From NCBI GenBank assembly GCA_009746045.1, contig RPFO01000156.1, forward strand, positions 1,421,381-1,483,380: DNA of 62,000 nt, written 5' to 3'. The notes beneath the pieces were generated by a model. That model was not told the DNA's origin. It did not search any database and saw only the letters and a program-made list of their open reading frames with translations. The translations under genes were made by a program, and so were the position numbers. Source of the DNA: Mesostigma viride. Taxonomy: Eukaryota > Streptophyta > Mesostigmatophyceae > Mesostigmatales > Mesostigmataceae. Positions 51,332 to 60,365 of this stretch are shown piece by piece. Position 1 is the stretch's first letter; every line of letters begins with the position of its first letter.

Positions 51332-52267
51332 CCAACCCTTTCTTGTTTTGGAGCTTGGACCAGCCTGAGAACCTATCAGCCACTGTCCCCACAAGCCTTC
51401 AGACATCTGATCCCTCCCAGAGACCAGACCTGCCTTTTCTTTTGGAACCTGAGGTGCCTCCAAATATTAGCTAGGCCTGCTCATTGGTTCAAAGGTTGCC
51501 CTCTGACCCACATGACATCCCAACCCTTTCTTTGGGAACCTGGTGTAGATTAAAGTTAGGTCTTCACTTAGTCAGAGGAGTTTGGATAGAGGAGTCCATG
51601 AACGTACTATTGTGAGTTCCTGGTCATCCAGTTATCACAGGCGCCCGTTCATATGGCGCCCGCCACGGAGCCTCCTTTATCTTTTAAATCCTTCCAAAGA
51701 CTGAGAGAGCCCTGACAAATGTTAGCCAACACATGGGGAGCCCATGTCCTCACTGAGGGATAAACTCAGGATTCATACATGCCAGGCTGAGGTCAGCTGG
51801 GGAATCGAACCCCACCCCATCTCCTCCAGGTTTGGATCAGCTCCTGGAACTGAGCATCACAAACAACAAACATGACAATAACAAGATTATGTTTTATTAT
51901 AAAGGAGTATAACCCATAGTGAGGCCCCTGGCAACCACGTCCAACATGGTCACACAACCAGGGATTTTATTAGCATGCAACAGGTTGGTTACAGAGAATA
52001 TATACAAATGTACAGCAACCTGTTAGAGCCAACACTTGGGCTGCCCTTGCAGGGTCCATTCCATGAAGACCCAAGGCCCATTACAAAGTCCTTAAGACTC
52101 TTCTGCAGCTCCATGACAGAGCCAGGCGAAATTCTCAGCCAGGGGAGTGACTCCACCCTGACCCCTGTCCAGCAGAGTGTGTCTGAACTCTGAAGGACCT
52201 GCTGTCAGCCACCACGTGGCTGCCCAGCCCACTGGGATGCCTCCCACCTAGAGCAAGGCTGTTTGGT
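51332..52267 (-). other. 3' untranslated region of the Copia-like element
   Basis: No coding content. Two purine tracts share the core AGAAAGGGTTGG in minus sense, one beside the LTR (about 51332-51345) and one at about 51519-51534. Confidence 0.6.
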
Positions 52268-52620
52268 CTACTCTGGCCCTCCCCCCTTGGAGGCCATGAG
52301 CCCACGAAGCAAAGGGTATTGCAGCTCAGCCTTCTCCTCCAGCTTGGTGAGAGCATCTGCAGGGTTGTCCACGCCAGCCACATGTTCAATGTTAGCTAAG
52401 CAAGACATTTCCTTGAGCAACAAATAATCAAGGTCCCTGCTCCTGGCCAGCTGCCTGTGCACAAACTGCACCATGCCCATGCTGTCAGTTCTTACCAGTG
52501 TGTGCATCTGCAACCGACAGGAAGCCACTTGACATAGCTGGTAAAATAGCTCCCTCAAGTAAAGAGCAGTATGAAGCCCTTCACAGATTGCCCTGCACTC
52601 AGCAATGTCACTGCTGGGAG
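52268..52620 (-). CDS. RNase H domain of the Copia-like pol
   Basis: Reads SSDIAECRAICEGLHTALYL, then LREL, VRTDSMGMVQFVHRQLARSR and VAGVDNPADALTKL, the Copia RNase H pattern with the Glu in a helix, the TD/DS motif and the final AD.LTK. It is one base out of frame with the RT; the break is near GGGTAAC at about 52620-52628. Stop at 52268-52270. Confidence 0.75.
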
Positions 52621-53664
52621 TTACCCTGTTTGCAACCGACTGTACCAGCAGACCAGAGAGGACTGTTCCTGCACCAGGGATATTAATGCTGCTGCACGGC
52701 CCCTGACCTCTGTGACCTTCCTACTATCCATAGAACTGTCCACATAGAGCATCATGTCAAAAGGCCTGTACAAATCCAAAGGACCCAGCATGAGAGGGGG
52801 AGACATGCGAACAGCCTCTACCACTCTCTCAGCACCCACCTCAACCAGTTGGGAATCGGTCAACCGACTCAGTACCAACAGGTCAGGAGCACAAATGCTG
52901 GCCAGCCATGCCAACATACCTCGTATTGTTGCACATCTGGCCTGGGTGATGGGCTCCTGCAAGGCATCTATGATCTGCTGAGGATAATCCTTACCACCCT
53001 CCAGCTGGATGGACCATGTACCCTGCTGATGGACCAAGGTCGCCTGCATTCCACAAAACACCATGGGCTCATTCTCAACCATGTACTGGATCTTACCCAG
53101 TTCAAACCGTTTCTGGATCCTGGCCAGAGTCAACTCTTGCCAAGTGGGATGGCCCAGGAGATGCAGATCATCACCATGCAGGGAGGCAAACGCTGGCAGC
53201 CCCTCATAGCTACCCTGAAACAGACAAGGATCAACTGGAGAGACTGAGAGACCACAGACAGACCTGAGGTACTTCTCCAAGCTCTTCCTCCAGATGATGG
53301 GACTCGATCTAAGGCCTTCCACGCCTTTGAGAATCCTCAAATACCTCGTCTTCAGCTCTGCCCTCCACACTGCAGGCACCTTAACAAAGAAAGGGGGTAT
53401 TGTGCGCCAAGTATCCTGTGCTTCCTGCTGATCACCCTTAAGAAAAGCCCTCTTGAAATCTACCAACACAGAGCTATAGGGTATCCCCTTCTGCAGAAAA
53501 GACAAATAAATGCACAACAAAATCCTCCATGTATCATGCAGCATCCCTGGTGTGTAAAGCTCCTCATCTGCTAACTGTCCAGTGCCATGGTACTCAGTCA
53601 CAACTGGTCTAACATGTGGCACCTGCACGCCATCTACCTCCTTGAGCTTGAGGACAAACATCAA
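52621..53664 (-). CDS. Reverse transcriptase of the Copia-like pol
   Basis: Contains FVLKLKEVDG, SSVLVDFKRAFLKGD (first catalytic Asp), GLRSSPIIWRKSLEKYL, VDPCLFQGS, FASLHGDDLHLLGHP and MLAWLASICAPDLLVLSRL, in Copia RT order. The active site is HGDD where Copia usually has YVDD, leaving the two Asp intact. The N-terminal part of the domain (GHEWIVANCAEPVDVL) lies in the preceding frame, so there is a one-base break near 53662. Confidence 0.8.
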   Translation of the reverse strand: MMFVLKLKEVDGVQVPHVRPVVTEYHGTGQLADEELYTPGMLHDTWRILLCIYLSFLQKGIPYSSVLVDFKRAFLKGDQQEAQDTWRTIPPFFVKVPAVWRAELKTRYLRILKGVEGLRSSPIIWRKSLEKYLRSVCGLSVSPVDPCLFQGSYEGLPAFASLHGDDLHLLGHPTWQELTLARIQKRFELGKIQYMVENEPMVFCGMQATLVHQQGTWSIQLEGGKDYPQQIIDALQEPITQARCATIRGMLAWLASICAPDLLVLSRLTDSQLVEVGAERVVEAVRMSPPLMLGPLDLYRPFDMMLYVDSSMDSRKVTEVRGRAAALISLVQEQSSLVCWYSRLQTG

Positions 53665-54629
53665 CTGAGCAGCTGGTGATCCTCAGGGAGGACATCCACA
53701 GGCTCTGCACAGTTGGCAACTATCCACTCATGCCCAGAAGCAACAAAGCCAAGAGTCCATGCCTTAGCCATCTTGGGGCTTTGCATCATCTCCACTAGCT
53801 TGCGCCAAGGTACAGGACTCGTTCCTGGGATCTGGTACCTCTGCACACCCAACTCACGTGGGTCAAACGTAGTAGGGAGGATCAGCAGGTCCCCAGCAAT
53901 GGGCTCCTTTGTATCAGGACCCTCTGCCTCTAGACCCCTCACAGCCCTTACAGCCACACTAAGACCCTGGGAGTAGCGATATCTCTGCAAGGGAAGGCGG
54001 CCCTGCCCTTCTAATGCTAGCTCCTCAGAGGATATCCTCACCCCTGGTAAGCACAAGAAGTTCTGACCTAGAATGGCAGGCCCCTGATACCCTTCAACCA
54101 CACTGAACGTGGTGGGCACCCCCAGGATAGGCACACTCACTTCTCCCAAGATCTTCATGGACACATTCCCAGAGAAATCAGACACAGCTAGGCAGCTAGG
54201 GGATGACCACTGCAAGCCTGCAGCATCCTCTACCCTTAGAATGGACACCTGTGAGTTGGTATCCACTTCTAGTGCTGGTGCCCCACATGACCCCCATCCC
54301 GTGAGCTTAGATACCTTGGGATCACGCTTGCTGTTCTGCAGAGCTCGAATGATGTCCGCCATAAGCAGCCCCCTGGACTGTGGTGCAGCCCTGGCCACCT
54401 CTGGCCTTGTGACAGACGTCTCAGCAGACTCCTGCTCACCCTCATCCATCCAGGACAGACCATAATCCAAGCATGGTGGGTTAGCATCTGCTGCCTGGCT
54501 CTCATCCTGCTCATCTCCCTCCAAGGGAGGATCAGGGCCGTCTTCAGGCCAGATTGCAGTTGGCCTTCTCTCCTTGACGTGAGCCCAGGATAGCCTGTAC
54601 ACGTGCTTGGGATTACTCTCCAAAGCCAC
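53661..54629 (-). CDS. Retropepsin-like segment between integrase and RT
   Basis: 322 codons. Residues about 119-131 read ALEVDTNSQVSIL, matching the retropepsin active-site strand (normally DTGAxVSxL) with Asn for the catalytic-loop Gly. About 60 residues later comes PAILGQNFL, the second hallmark (ILGxDfL). Between lie beta-rich strands (VSMKILGEVSVPILG, TFSVVEG). Upstream is an acidic linker and YRLSWAHVKERRPT, the end of an SH3-like integrase tail; downstream is the start of RT. In Copia elements protease normally comes before integrase, so this position is unusual. The Asn change could mean loss of catalysis. A non-protease role is possible. Confidence 0.6.
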   Translation of the reverse strand: MALESNPKHVYRLSWAHVKERRPTAIWPEDGPDPPLEGDEQDESQAADANPPCLDYGLSWMDEGEQESAETSVTRPEVARAAPQSRGLLMADIIRALQNSKRDPKVSKLTGWGSCGAPALEVDTNSQVSILRVEDAAGLQWSSPSCLAVSDFSGNVSMKILGEVSVPILGVPTTFSVVEGYQGPAILGQNFLCLPGVRISSEELALEGQGRLPLQRYRYSQGLSVAVRAVRGLEAEGPDTKEPIAGDLLILPTTFDPRELGVQRYQIPGTSPVPWRKLVEMMQSPKMAKAWTLGFVASGHEWIVANCAEPVDVLPEDHQLLS

Positions 54630-54939
54630 CAGACAAGAATGGTTAGCTTCTCAACATGGGTTACCTGCCCATCTTGCCACTTGCCACGCTTGCCTGGTAA
54701 TGACGGTTCCTTCCACATCCTGACCCTCAGTCCCACCTGGGGCCTCAGCATTTTCCAACCCTTGTCCTTACGCCTCAATCTGGAAAACACCCTGTCTGCC
54801 TTCTTCAGGCAGGCTGCCACCACGTCCTGTGATAGCATACCAAACTGCAATGCCAGGGGAGAGACTGCCACACCATCATAGTAATAGGTTACCCTGTGGT
54901 TAAGCTGCTCCTCAATCCCCTTACACCAAGCTGCTTTCT

Positions 54940-55851
54940 CTAGAGCTGATGCCACAACAGGCACACTCTAGCTGCTAGCACCACTGTTTTTACTTCACGT
55001 ATAGATCTCTCTACAGCTCCCTGCTGCCCATGGCATTCCCTAGGGACCACTACCAACTTACAAGGAAGCTGGTCAGCCAGCTTGATCAAGCAGTCAAACT
55101 GCAAGTCAGCTTGCACCTTGGTGTACACCCCAAAGCCTGGCAACAAAGACTGGAGACCCATCAACAGCTGATGCTCCTGCATTCCAGGAAGAATGGTCAG
55201 CAACCTATATCTGCTAAACCTATCCACCCCCACCAACAGATACATGCCCCTGATGTGTTGGATGTCCACCTGGATATCCCCCCGCTCTCTAGCAGGTTCT
55301 CTGGCATGGGACTGTGGGAGGCGAACAGCATTCTCCTGACAGACACAATTCTGAGCAGCTGCACTGCAGGCCTCTAGCAAAGGCTCCTTGCCAATCTTCC
55401 AAGCAAACATCTCTGCCTGCTTAGAGTGACCAAAGATATGGTGTAGAGTGTTTCCAGCCTGAGCATAGCTCAACCCCCTGTCAGCCTGGCTGCACAGAGA
55501 GGAACGTGACAAAGACTGTGTGCTTGGGATAGCACGACCCACCTGCTGTTCTCTTGCTCCAGGGACCTCCTCCAAGGTAGCTCGGCTCCCAGAGCCAGCC
55601 CCGGTTCCCACAGAAGCTGCAGGTCCTTCCAGTCTGGCGGCTTGACTCCCAGAGTCAACCCCAACAACTGGAGACCCTGCACCTGCCACAGGCACAGGGA
55701 ATTCCACTGCTGCAGCAGCGTTATTGCAATCATTGAGTGGAAGCACCTCATCATTCCCAACCCCTTGCTGCTGCACAAGAGGGACACCCCCATTACTATG
55801 TACAACTGTTCGTCCCACTAGGGGTGATTGACTATTTACAGGGGACAACAT
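54940..55851 (-). CDS. Integrase of the Copia-like pol
   Basis: A 110-residue Ala/Gly/Ser/Pro-rich start is followed by an HHCC zinc domain (LHHIFGHS, then CSAAAQNCVC) and the core: first Asp in DIQVDIQHIRGM, then LVGVDRFSRYRLL, second Asp in VQADLQFDCL, and Glu in GQQGAVERSIREVK. The usual DNGGEF word is altered to ADLQFD. The C-terminal SH3-like part (VGLRVRMWKEPSLPGKRGKW) continues in another frame (54640-54960), with breaks near 54955 and 54640. It begins three codons after the gag stop, in the same frame. Confidence 0.75.
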   Translation of the reverse strand: MLSPVNSQSPLVGRTVVHSNGGVPLVQQQGVGNDEVLPLNDCNNAAAAVEFPVPVAGAGSPVVGVDSGSQAARLEGPAASVGTGAGSGSRATLEEVPGAREQQVGRAIPSTQSLSRSSLCSQADRGLSYAQAGNTLHHIFGHSKQAEMFAWKIGKEPLLEACSAAAQNCVCQENAVRLPQSHAREPARERGDIQVDIQHIRGMYLLVGVDRFSRYRLLTILPGMQEHQLLMGLQSLLPGFGVYTKVQADLQFDCLIKLADQLPCKLVVVPRECHGQQGAVERSIREVKTVVLAARVCLLWHQL

Positions 55852-55857
55852 CTCAAG

Positions 55858-56820
55858 TCATGGCTTACCCACCTGGCCAGAGCCTGCTCCAGCAGACTTG
55901 GCCTGGTCTGGGCAGTCACGTCGCCAATGACCCGTCCTGCCACATCCAAAGCATTTGTCATCCTTCCCAGCAGCAGCCTTCTTCAGGCCACCCTGGTTCT
56001 GGCTGCTCTGACTGGCCTGGGTGCCCTGGCCCTGGCTCTTGCCTTGCCCTTGGCCACCCTTGTTCTGCTGACCACCCTGGTGACCACCAGCCTGCTGCTG
56101 ACCCTTGCCTTTGGATCCCTGCTGCTGGCCCTTGCCACCCTGGTTACCATTCTGCCTGCGCCTGTTAGCCCTCTGACGCCTACTAGGTCTGGTTTCTCCC
56201 TGAGCACCCTGCCCAGGGGCGTCACCATGGACCTGATGAGCGGAGGCTGAAGGGGCACCAGTCACCTGGATTGCCTTGCAAGCAGCATTGTCAGATGGAC
56301 GGATATTGAAAATAACCTTTTGCAAGGCTGGCCACGTCCCATCTGTCTGATCAGCAAACATCCTAGCTGCATTTCTCCCATCCACACTCAGCCCCATGCG
56401 ATCCAGGAAGTAATCTGCCACTGCTCTATCAGTCAGATTGAAGCCATGCTTGGCCCCCTTCTCCCTGATGCGTGTGAGCCGCTGCAGCTCCTCAGCTATT
56501 GTGCCCTTGATCTCAAAGGTATCATAGCTGAGCTTATAGTGATTAGTGAGGTTGAGTACCTTATCAGAAAACTCCTGACGTAGGCCCTCTAGGAACTGAG
56601 ACCAAGTCAGCTTGTCCTTGACAGCCTGCCTAGCCTTGTCCCTCACCCGCTCACTTGAATCCCTATTAGTCGTGGATGTGTGGAATACCTGCACAAGGTT
56701 GACAGTGGGATCTACAGAGCATGAAACTAGCTCCATATCCTCCAACCACTTGTCTAGCTCTTCCTGTCCCACAGGAGGCTTGAGAGGCTTCTGGCCATTC
56801 ATCACAGCCACAGCACTCAT
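55858..56820 (-). CDS. gag of the Copia-like element
   Basis: 320 codons from the ATG at 56820 (MSAVAVMNGQKPLKPP). The helical capsid-like region (VKDKLTWSQFLEGLRQEF, DYFLDRMGL) is followed by a long Gly/Gln/Lys-rich basic region and a zinc knuckle CFGCGRTGHWRRDC near the end. It would form the particle shell and bind RNA. Stop is TGA (55858-55860) followed by CTTGAGATG, in the same frame as integrase, so stop readthrough could make the gag-pol fusion. The open frame extends upstream to 56931 without a better start. Confidence 0.8.
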   Translation of the reverse strand: MSAVAVMNGQKPLKPPVGQEELDKWLEDMELVSCSVDPTVNLVQVFHTSTTNRDSSERVRDKARQAVKDKLTWSQFLEGLRQEFSDKVLNLTNHYKLSYDTFEIKGTIAEELQRLTRIREKGAKHGFNLTDRAVADYFLDRMGLSVDGRNAARMFADQTDGTWPALQKVIFNIRPSDNAACKAIQVTGAPSASAHQVHGDAPGQGAQGETRPSRRQRANRRRQNGNQGGKGQQQGSKGKGQQQAGGHQGGQQNKGGQGQGKSQGQGTQASQSSQNQGGLKKAAAGKDDKCFGCGRTGHWRRDCPDQAKSAGAGSGQVGKP

Positions 56821-57413
56821 ATGAGGTCTAGTCCCAGGCAAAGCACGAGGGTCACTGCCAATGACAGCAGCTCCTACTGGTGCTAATGGCGCAGGAACAT
56901 AGCTGCAGGAACACCAGACGCAGGCACACATGGTCTCTTACCAGGTGCTTGACGTTCAGCATCATTCTGGCCCTCCCCCGTCAGCACCACGCCGTCGGTT
57001 GGCCACCCTGCACGCTCCTCCCCTTGTGCCACCTCTTTCCTCTTCCGGTTGGACGCCCTCCTGCCATTGACGCCCTCTGCCGTTGGGATTGCCTGTCCCT
57101 CTGGCACGACGTTGGCGGGGCCTCCCGTGTCTGCCCTTGCCTCACCCCCGCCATCCCCCGCTCCCGCCCCGCTCCCGCTGCCGCCCCGCGCGTGTTACGA
57201 AGCATTATAGAATACACAGAAAACACACGCAGATATGGCCGCTGGAACCCACTCAGGCTCACGCACTTACTCCAGACGAGGCCGCCTCCTGGCTTGCACT
57301 CGCCTGCCCCTCCTCACGGTCTGGACGCTGCTCAACACCCTCAGCAACCGATGTGGCTGCTGCTGCCTCTGCGACAATCTGGAGGTCTGGGTTAAACTCT
57401 CCCAGCACGCAGG
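56821..57413 (-). other. Linker region between ORF1 and gag, possibly spliced
   Basis: Minus-sense coding-like pieces (EGQASASQEAASSG, then VNGRRASNRKRKEVAQGEE and QNDAERQAPG) lie in different frames. GT-AG pairs could join them: donor TCTGGA|GTAAGTG near 57272 with acceptor GGCGGCAG near 57186, and donor CACCTG|GTAAGAG near 56941 with acceptor TTCCTGCAG near 56903 (only about 39 bases). Frameshifts are the alternative. Confidence 0.35.
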
Positions 57414-58394
57414 TCACAGGTCGCCCGTCTTCCTTGCGTTCGACTGGATGTTGTGTCTCGCCTGGGTTGCGATGCCAAGCAAGATGCGCAACCACCGCTT
57501 ACCGCCGCCGACAAGCTCGTTCTGCTCGCCTCGGCCGTAACGGTCGTACTCGTGAGTCGCCTCACGAGGGATATGCAGATCAGCTCTCTGCCTTGCCTCG
57601 TAGGTCTCGGTAGTGCCGTCGCCCTCGTTTATCTGCTGGGCTGAGCGCTTGACGGAGCCCTCTGGCTTGTCAGTCCACTCAAAATGGACGTCTTCAGGCG
57701 TCTTCTCGACCCCTGCGACAATCTCCACCTCCGGACCCCACGCAGTGGTGGTTTCCGGCCTCGGTGTATCAAGCCTTGAGTAGACCCCGAAAGGCTGCGT
57801 GGTAATATAGAACCTGTCTGCGTACCCTCTCGACTCTTGCAAAAGGACAGCAACAAGATTCTCAATGGTTTGGGCAAATACCTCCGCCGTGCTCCAAGGA
57901 TTTACCGTCTCCCGAGCACGCGCGTTCCGGATGATGTCGGCGTCTGGTACCCCCTCTCCTAGCACTGCTGTCGCCACCCAGTGGTTGAACAGTCTGGTGC
58001 TGCCGAGCGCTGTTGCCACGATCTGGCTAAGCGCCTCCCTGGCTAGGTCGAGACCGGCAAGCGTGATATGGGCGCCCTGATAAGCGACCTCCACACGATT
58101 AGCAGTTTCAGCTAGCGCGTCACGAATGCGCACCAACTCTTCCACCGCCACTCGCCCCGTCTCACCTGGAGAAATCACGACGCGAGCCCGTTGTATAATC
58201 GGGTCCGCCGCCGCTGGCCTGTTGCCTCCCCCACTCACCGCCACCCACCCCTCTTCTGCCAAGTGCCTCGCTACGTAGGCCGCTTGCACGAATGTTGGAG
58301 CGTTTGCTTGGTTACGGTAGGGGAAAAACGCTTGCGCGTCTCTCTGCTCGTTCGCCTCACCAGCACCGTGGCTGCTTGACGATGAACCAGACAT
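57414..58394 (-). CDS. Unidentified ORF1 upstream of gag in the Copia-like element
   Basis: 326 codons from ATG 58394 (MSGSSSSSHGAGEANEQRD), which starts only 22 bases inside the 5' LTR. It looks truly coding: YVARHLAEEGWVAVSGGGN, RARVVISPGETGRVAVEELV, LAREALSQIVATALGSTRLF. I recognise no domain. The frame can be read upstream into the LTR to 58559, but that part is LTR sequence. A break near 57450 would extend it to about 57259. It could be a capsid or accessory protein of this lineage; retroelements rarely carry a gene here. Confidence 0.55.
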   Translation of the reverse strand: MSGSSSSSHGAGEANEQRDAQAFFPYRNQANAPTFVQAAYVARHLAEEGWVAVSGGGNRPAAADPIIQRARVVISPGETGRVAVEELVRIRDALAETANRVEVAYQGAHITLAGLDLAREALSQIVATALGSTRLFNHWVATAVLGEGVPDADIIRNARARETVNPWSTAEVFAQTIENLVAVLLQESRGYADRFYITTQPFGVYSRLDTPRPETTTAWGPEVEIVAGVEKTPEDVHFEWTDKPEGSVKRSAQQINEGDGTTETYEARQRADLHIPREATHEYDRYGRGEQNELVGGGKRWLRILLGIATQARHNIQSNARKTGDL

Positions 58395-58416
58395 GAAAGC
58401 GTGGAAGCAATAGTAC

Positions 58417-59071
58417 GATTTGCGCAGCAACTCGTCAGCAGAGCTTGTGAGCTCCTGGTCCTTGCCGGCTGGAATGACCCTAGGCTGCTGGCTAGCAACC
58501 TTTATCCTCACACCAGGCCTACGACCCTCGATAGGCTCGCCACTCGTCGTGACGACCAAGGTTCGTGTGTGAAGACGCTCGTTGCCTCGTTGAGCCTCGA
58601 GCTATATGCAACCTCGTTCCATCCTTGTTCCTCGGTCATGAGCAACGCTGGGCAACGCTACATTGCCAGAGCCTCGTATCGCTGCCTTGCATCCTCGTTG
58701 CAGGCAGCATACAGGAATCTCTGGCTATCCTGTGTCTAGGACAGCACAGGACCTGCCACAGTCCTGCAAGGACTTACATCCTTGCAGACCTGCTGGCTGG
58801 TTACTGGCTTCTACTAGCCACAGTACCGTTGAGCCCTCAGTACACTGTGTCCCAGTCACGTGAGAGTACAGGCTAAGCCTGTGCAGGCACGGCCTGCCAC
58901 GTGTCCTGTCCACTATGCCCTGAGTGTGCCCCGCCCTCGCCCACCGGTCGGCAGTACTTCGGGACTTGATAACTTTCTAGTCCCTTGTCTGTTCTAGGCG
59001 GTTGACACGGCGTTGGAAAGGTCTCCTCAACCTGCATCCATCTAGCACATTGGTGCCCCAATATGCTAACT
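58417..59071 (-). repeat. 5' LTR (minus sense) of the Copia-like element
   Basis: Direct repeat of 50677-51331. The inner side is followed in minus sense by GTACTATTGCTTCCACGC and then the ORF1 ATG; no TGG-type primer binding site is present. Confidence 0.85.
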
Positions 59072-59075
59072 GCAG

Positions 59076-60108
59076 GCCCGAGTGCCACCACTGACCTGGA
59101 TGCGGAAACGCGTCTAGCATTGGAGGGTGCTCGTTGCTTCGTGCCGCTGGTTGACCCCGTTGTCCACGCGGGGCGGCCCGCTAGCCCTGAGCACTGTGCG
59201 ACGCGCAGAGGATGCAGCGGTCGCGCTAATTGCTAAAGCAAGCATCCGCTGCAGCATGGGAGGGCATCGAGGACGTGGGGAAGCCGATGATGTGTCAACA
59301 TCCGGGGCTAAAGGACAGCTGCGATCTTCTGTGCAGCCCCCTAATGCCTTTCACTCCTTTGCTGTACGTGGTGGCCCGCAACATCACCGGCGACTTATCG
59401 CCAGACGCCGTGGTTGAACTTGAGTGCTACGGCTCGCACTCGTACACAACGCGGTTTTCGCCCTTCAGCCCGAGCTCGGCCCATTTCCCCCTGCCCGCCG
59501 CCACAAGGACAGGTACCCACACATTTTCAGTGAAGGCAAGCACAATCGTCTTGTCTTCGTGGCGTGCGGGGGGGGGCAAGGTGCGCCGGGTGGGCTTGAC
59601 AAGCAGTGGCACATTGACGCAGCACACGAAGGATGCTGTTGTTGGGCTCTCGCTCGACTGGATTCAGTGGGATGGGTACGGAACCCCGGCGATGGCGGAG
59701 AAGACGGCGGTGGGACTTTTCAAATCGCGTGTCATGGACGTGCCAGAGCCGGAATGGTTGGTGGGGACCCTGGTATGCAAGATATTTTCGGGCCCCAACT
59801 CGGGGGAGAAGCGGTATCATGGCCATGTGACGGCCTTTAGTAAGGAGCACGACATGGCCCATCTGCTATACTCCGATGGCGACGATGAAATAGTGGGATT
59901 TGATGAGGTGCAGGCTGCGCTTTGCGCATGCCCCGGTGTGCAGTTGCCAAATCTTCCACCTGCGAGCATTGCGCGAGGGAAGGCGGACATTACTGAGTGC
60001 ATTCGCAAGCAGGTCGCCCAGCGTTCCACGGCAATGAAGCAAGCCAAGGCCACCCCGCGCCACAAGCGCCGGCCTCCCATCATTCCTGATTCAGACTCTG
60101 ATGACTAG
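59076..60108 (+). pseudogene. Right half of the disrupted ORF, with Tudor-like segment
   Basis: After the insertion the frame reads PSATTDLDAETRLALEGARC then FVPLVDPVV. Coding continues in the frame 59230-60108 after two small shifts near 59200. At about 59755-59935 EWLVGTLVCKIFSGPN, RYHGHVTAFSKEHDMAHLLY and SDGDDEIVGFDEVQAAL match the pattern of Tudor/Agenet-like domains that bind methylated histones (Y.G.V..F......+.Y.DGD.E.....EV). The tail is basic then acidic (KRRPPIIPDSDSDD). The function is not known. It may be a host chromatin gene or part of an older mobile element. Confidence 0.45.
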
Positions 60109-60365
60109 CCTTGCCGCATGTGGCTTTTAATTTTTCATGGCTGCCCTACCTTCTCGGTGCATGCTTTGCGGCTAGCAGCCTTGTGATCAACACATTCCGT
60201 GTCTTATGACCTTGGTTCATAGGTTTATTACATGTCCTTACAATTGGTAGAACATATATCAAATGGGATAAAACCATATTTGGGTGAACAGGTTTCATGG
60301 CTCATGGCTCATCTATTTTTTTTCAATGGGATATGACGTAAAAGCTGGCAATGTGCATTTTCTAA
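60109..60365. other. Short noncoding stretch
   Basis: T-rich sequence between the ORF stop and the satellite. Nothing recognisable. Confidence 0.4.

Larger units (their letters stand above)
50677..59071 (-). mobile_element. Young Copia-like LTR retrotransposon with INT-PR-RT-RH order
   Basis: 8.4 kb, minus strand. Two 655-bp direct repeats (50677-51331 and 58417-59071) differ at one visible base (50884 T, 58624 C). The flanks carry GCAG at 50673-50676 and 59072-59075 (GCAGG if the boundary is moved by one). In minus sense the order is LTR, an unidentified ORF, gag with a CCHC knuckle, integrase, a retropepsin-like segment, RT, RNase H, a purine tract and LTR. The RT and RNase H are Copia-like. 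The LTR ends are not TG..CA, and the usual TGG primer binding site is missing, both odd. Confidence 0.85.

Noticed and set aside
55640-55700. DSG motif in the linker before integrase as a possible second protease
   Set aside because: VGVDSGSQ lies in a Gly/Ala/Ser low-complexity stretch with degenerate repeats of itself and no following ILG motif.
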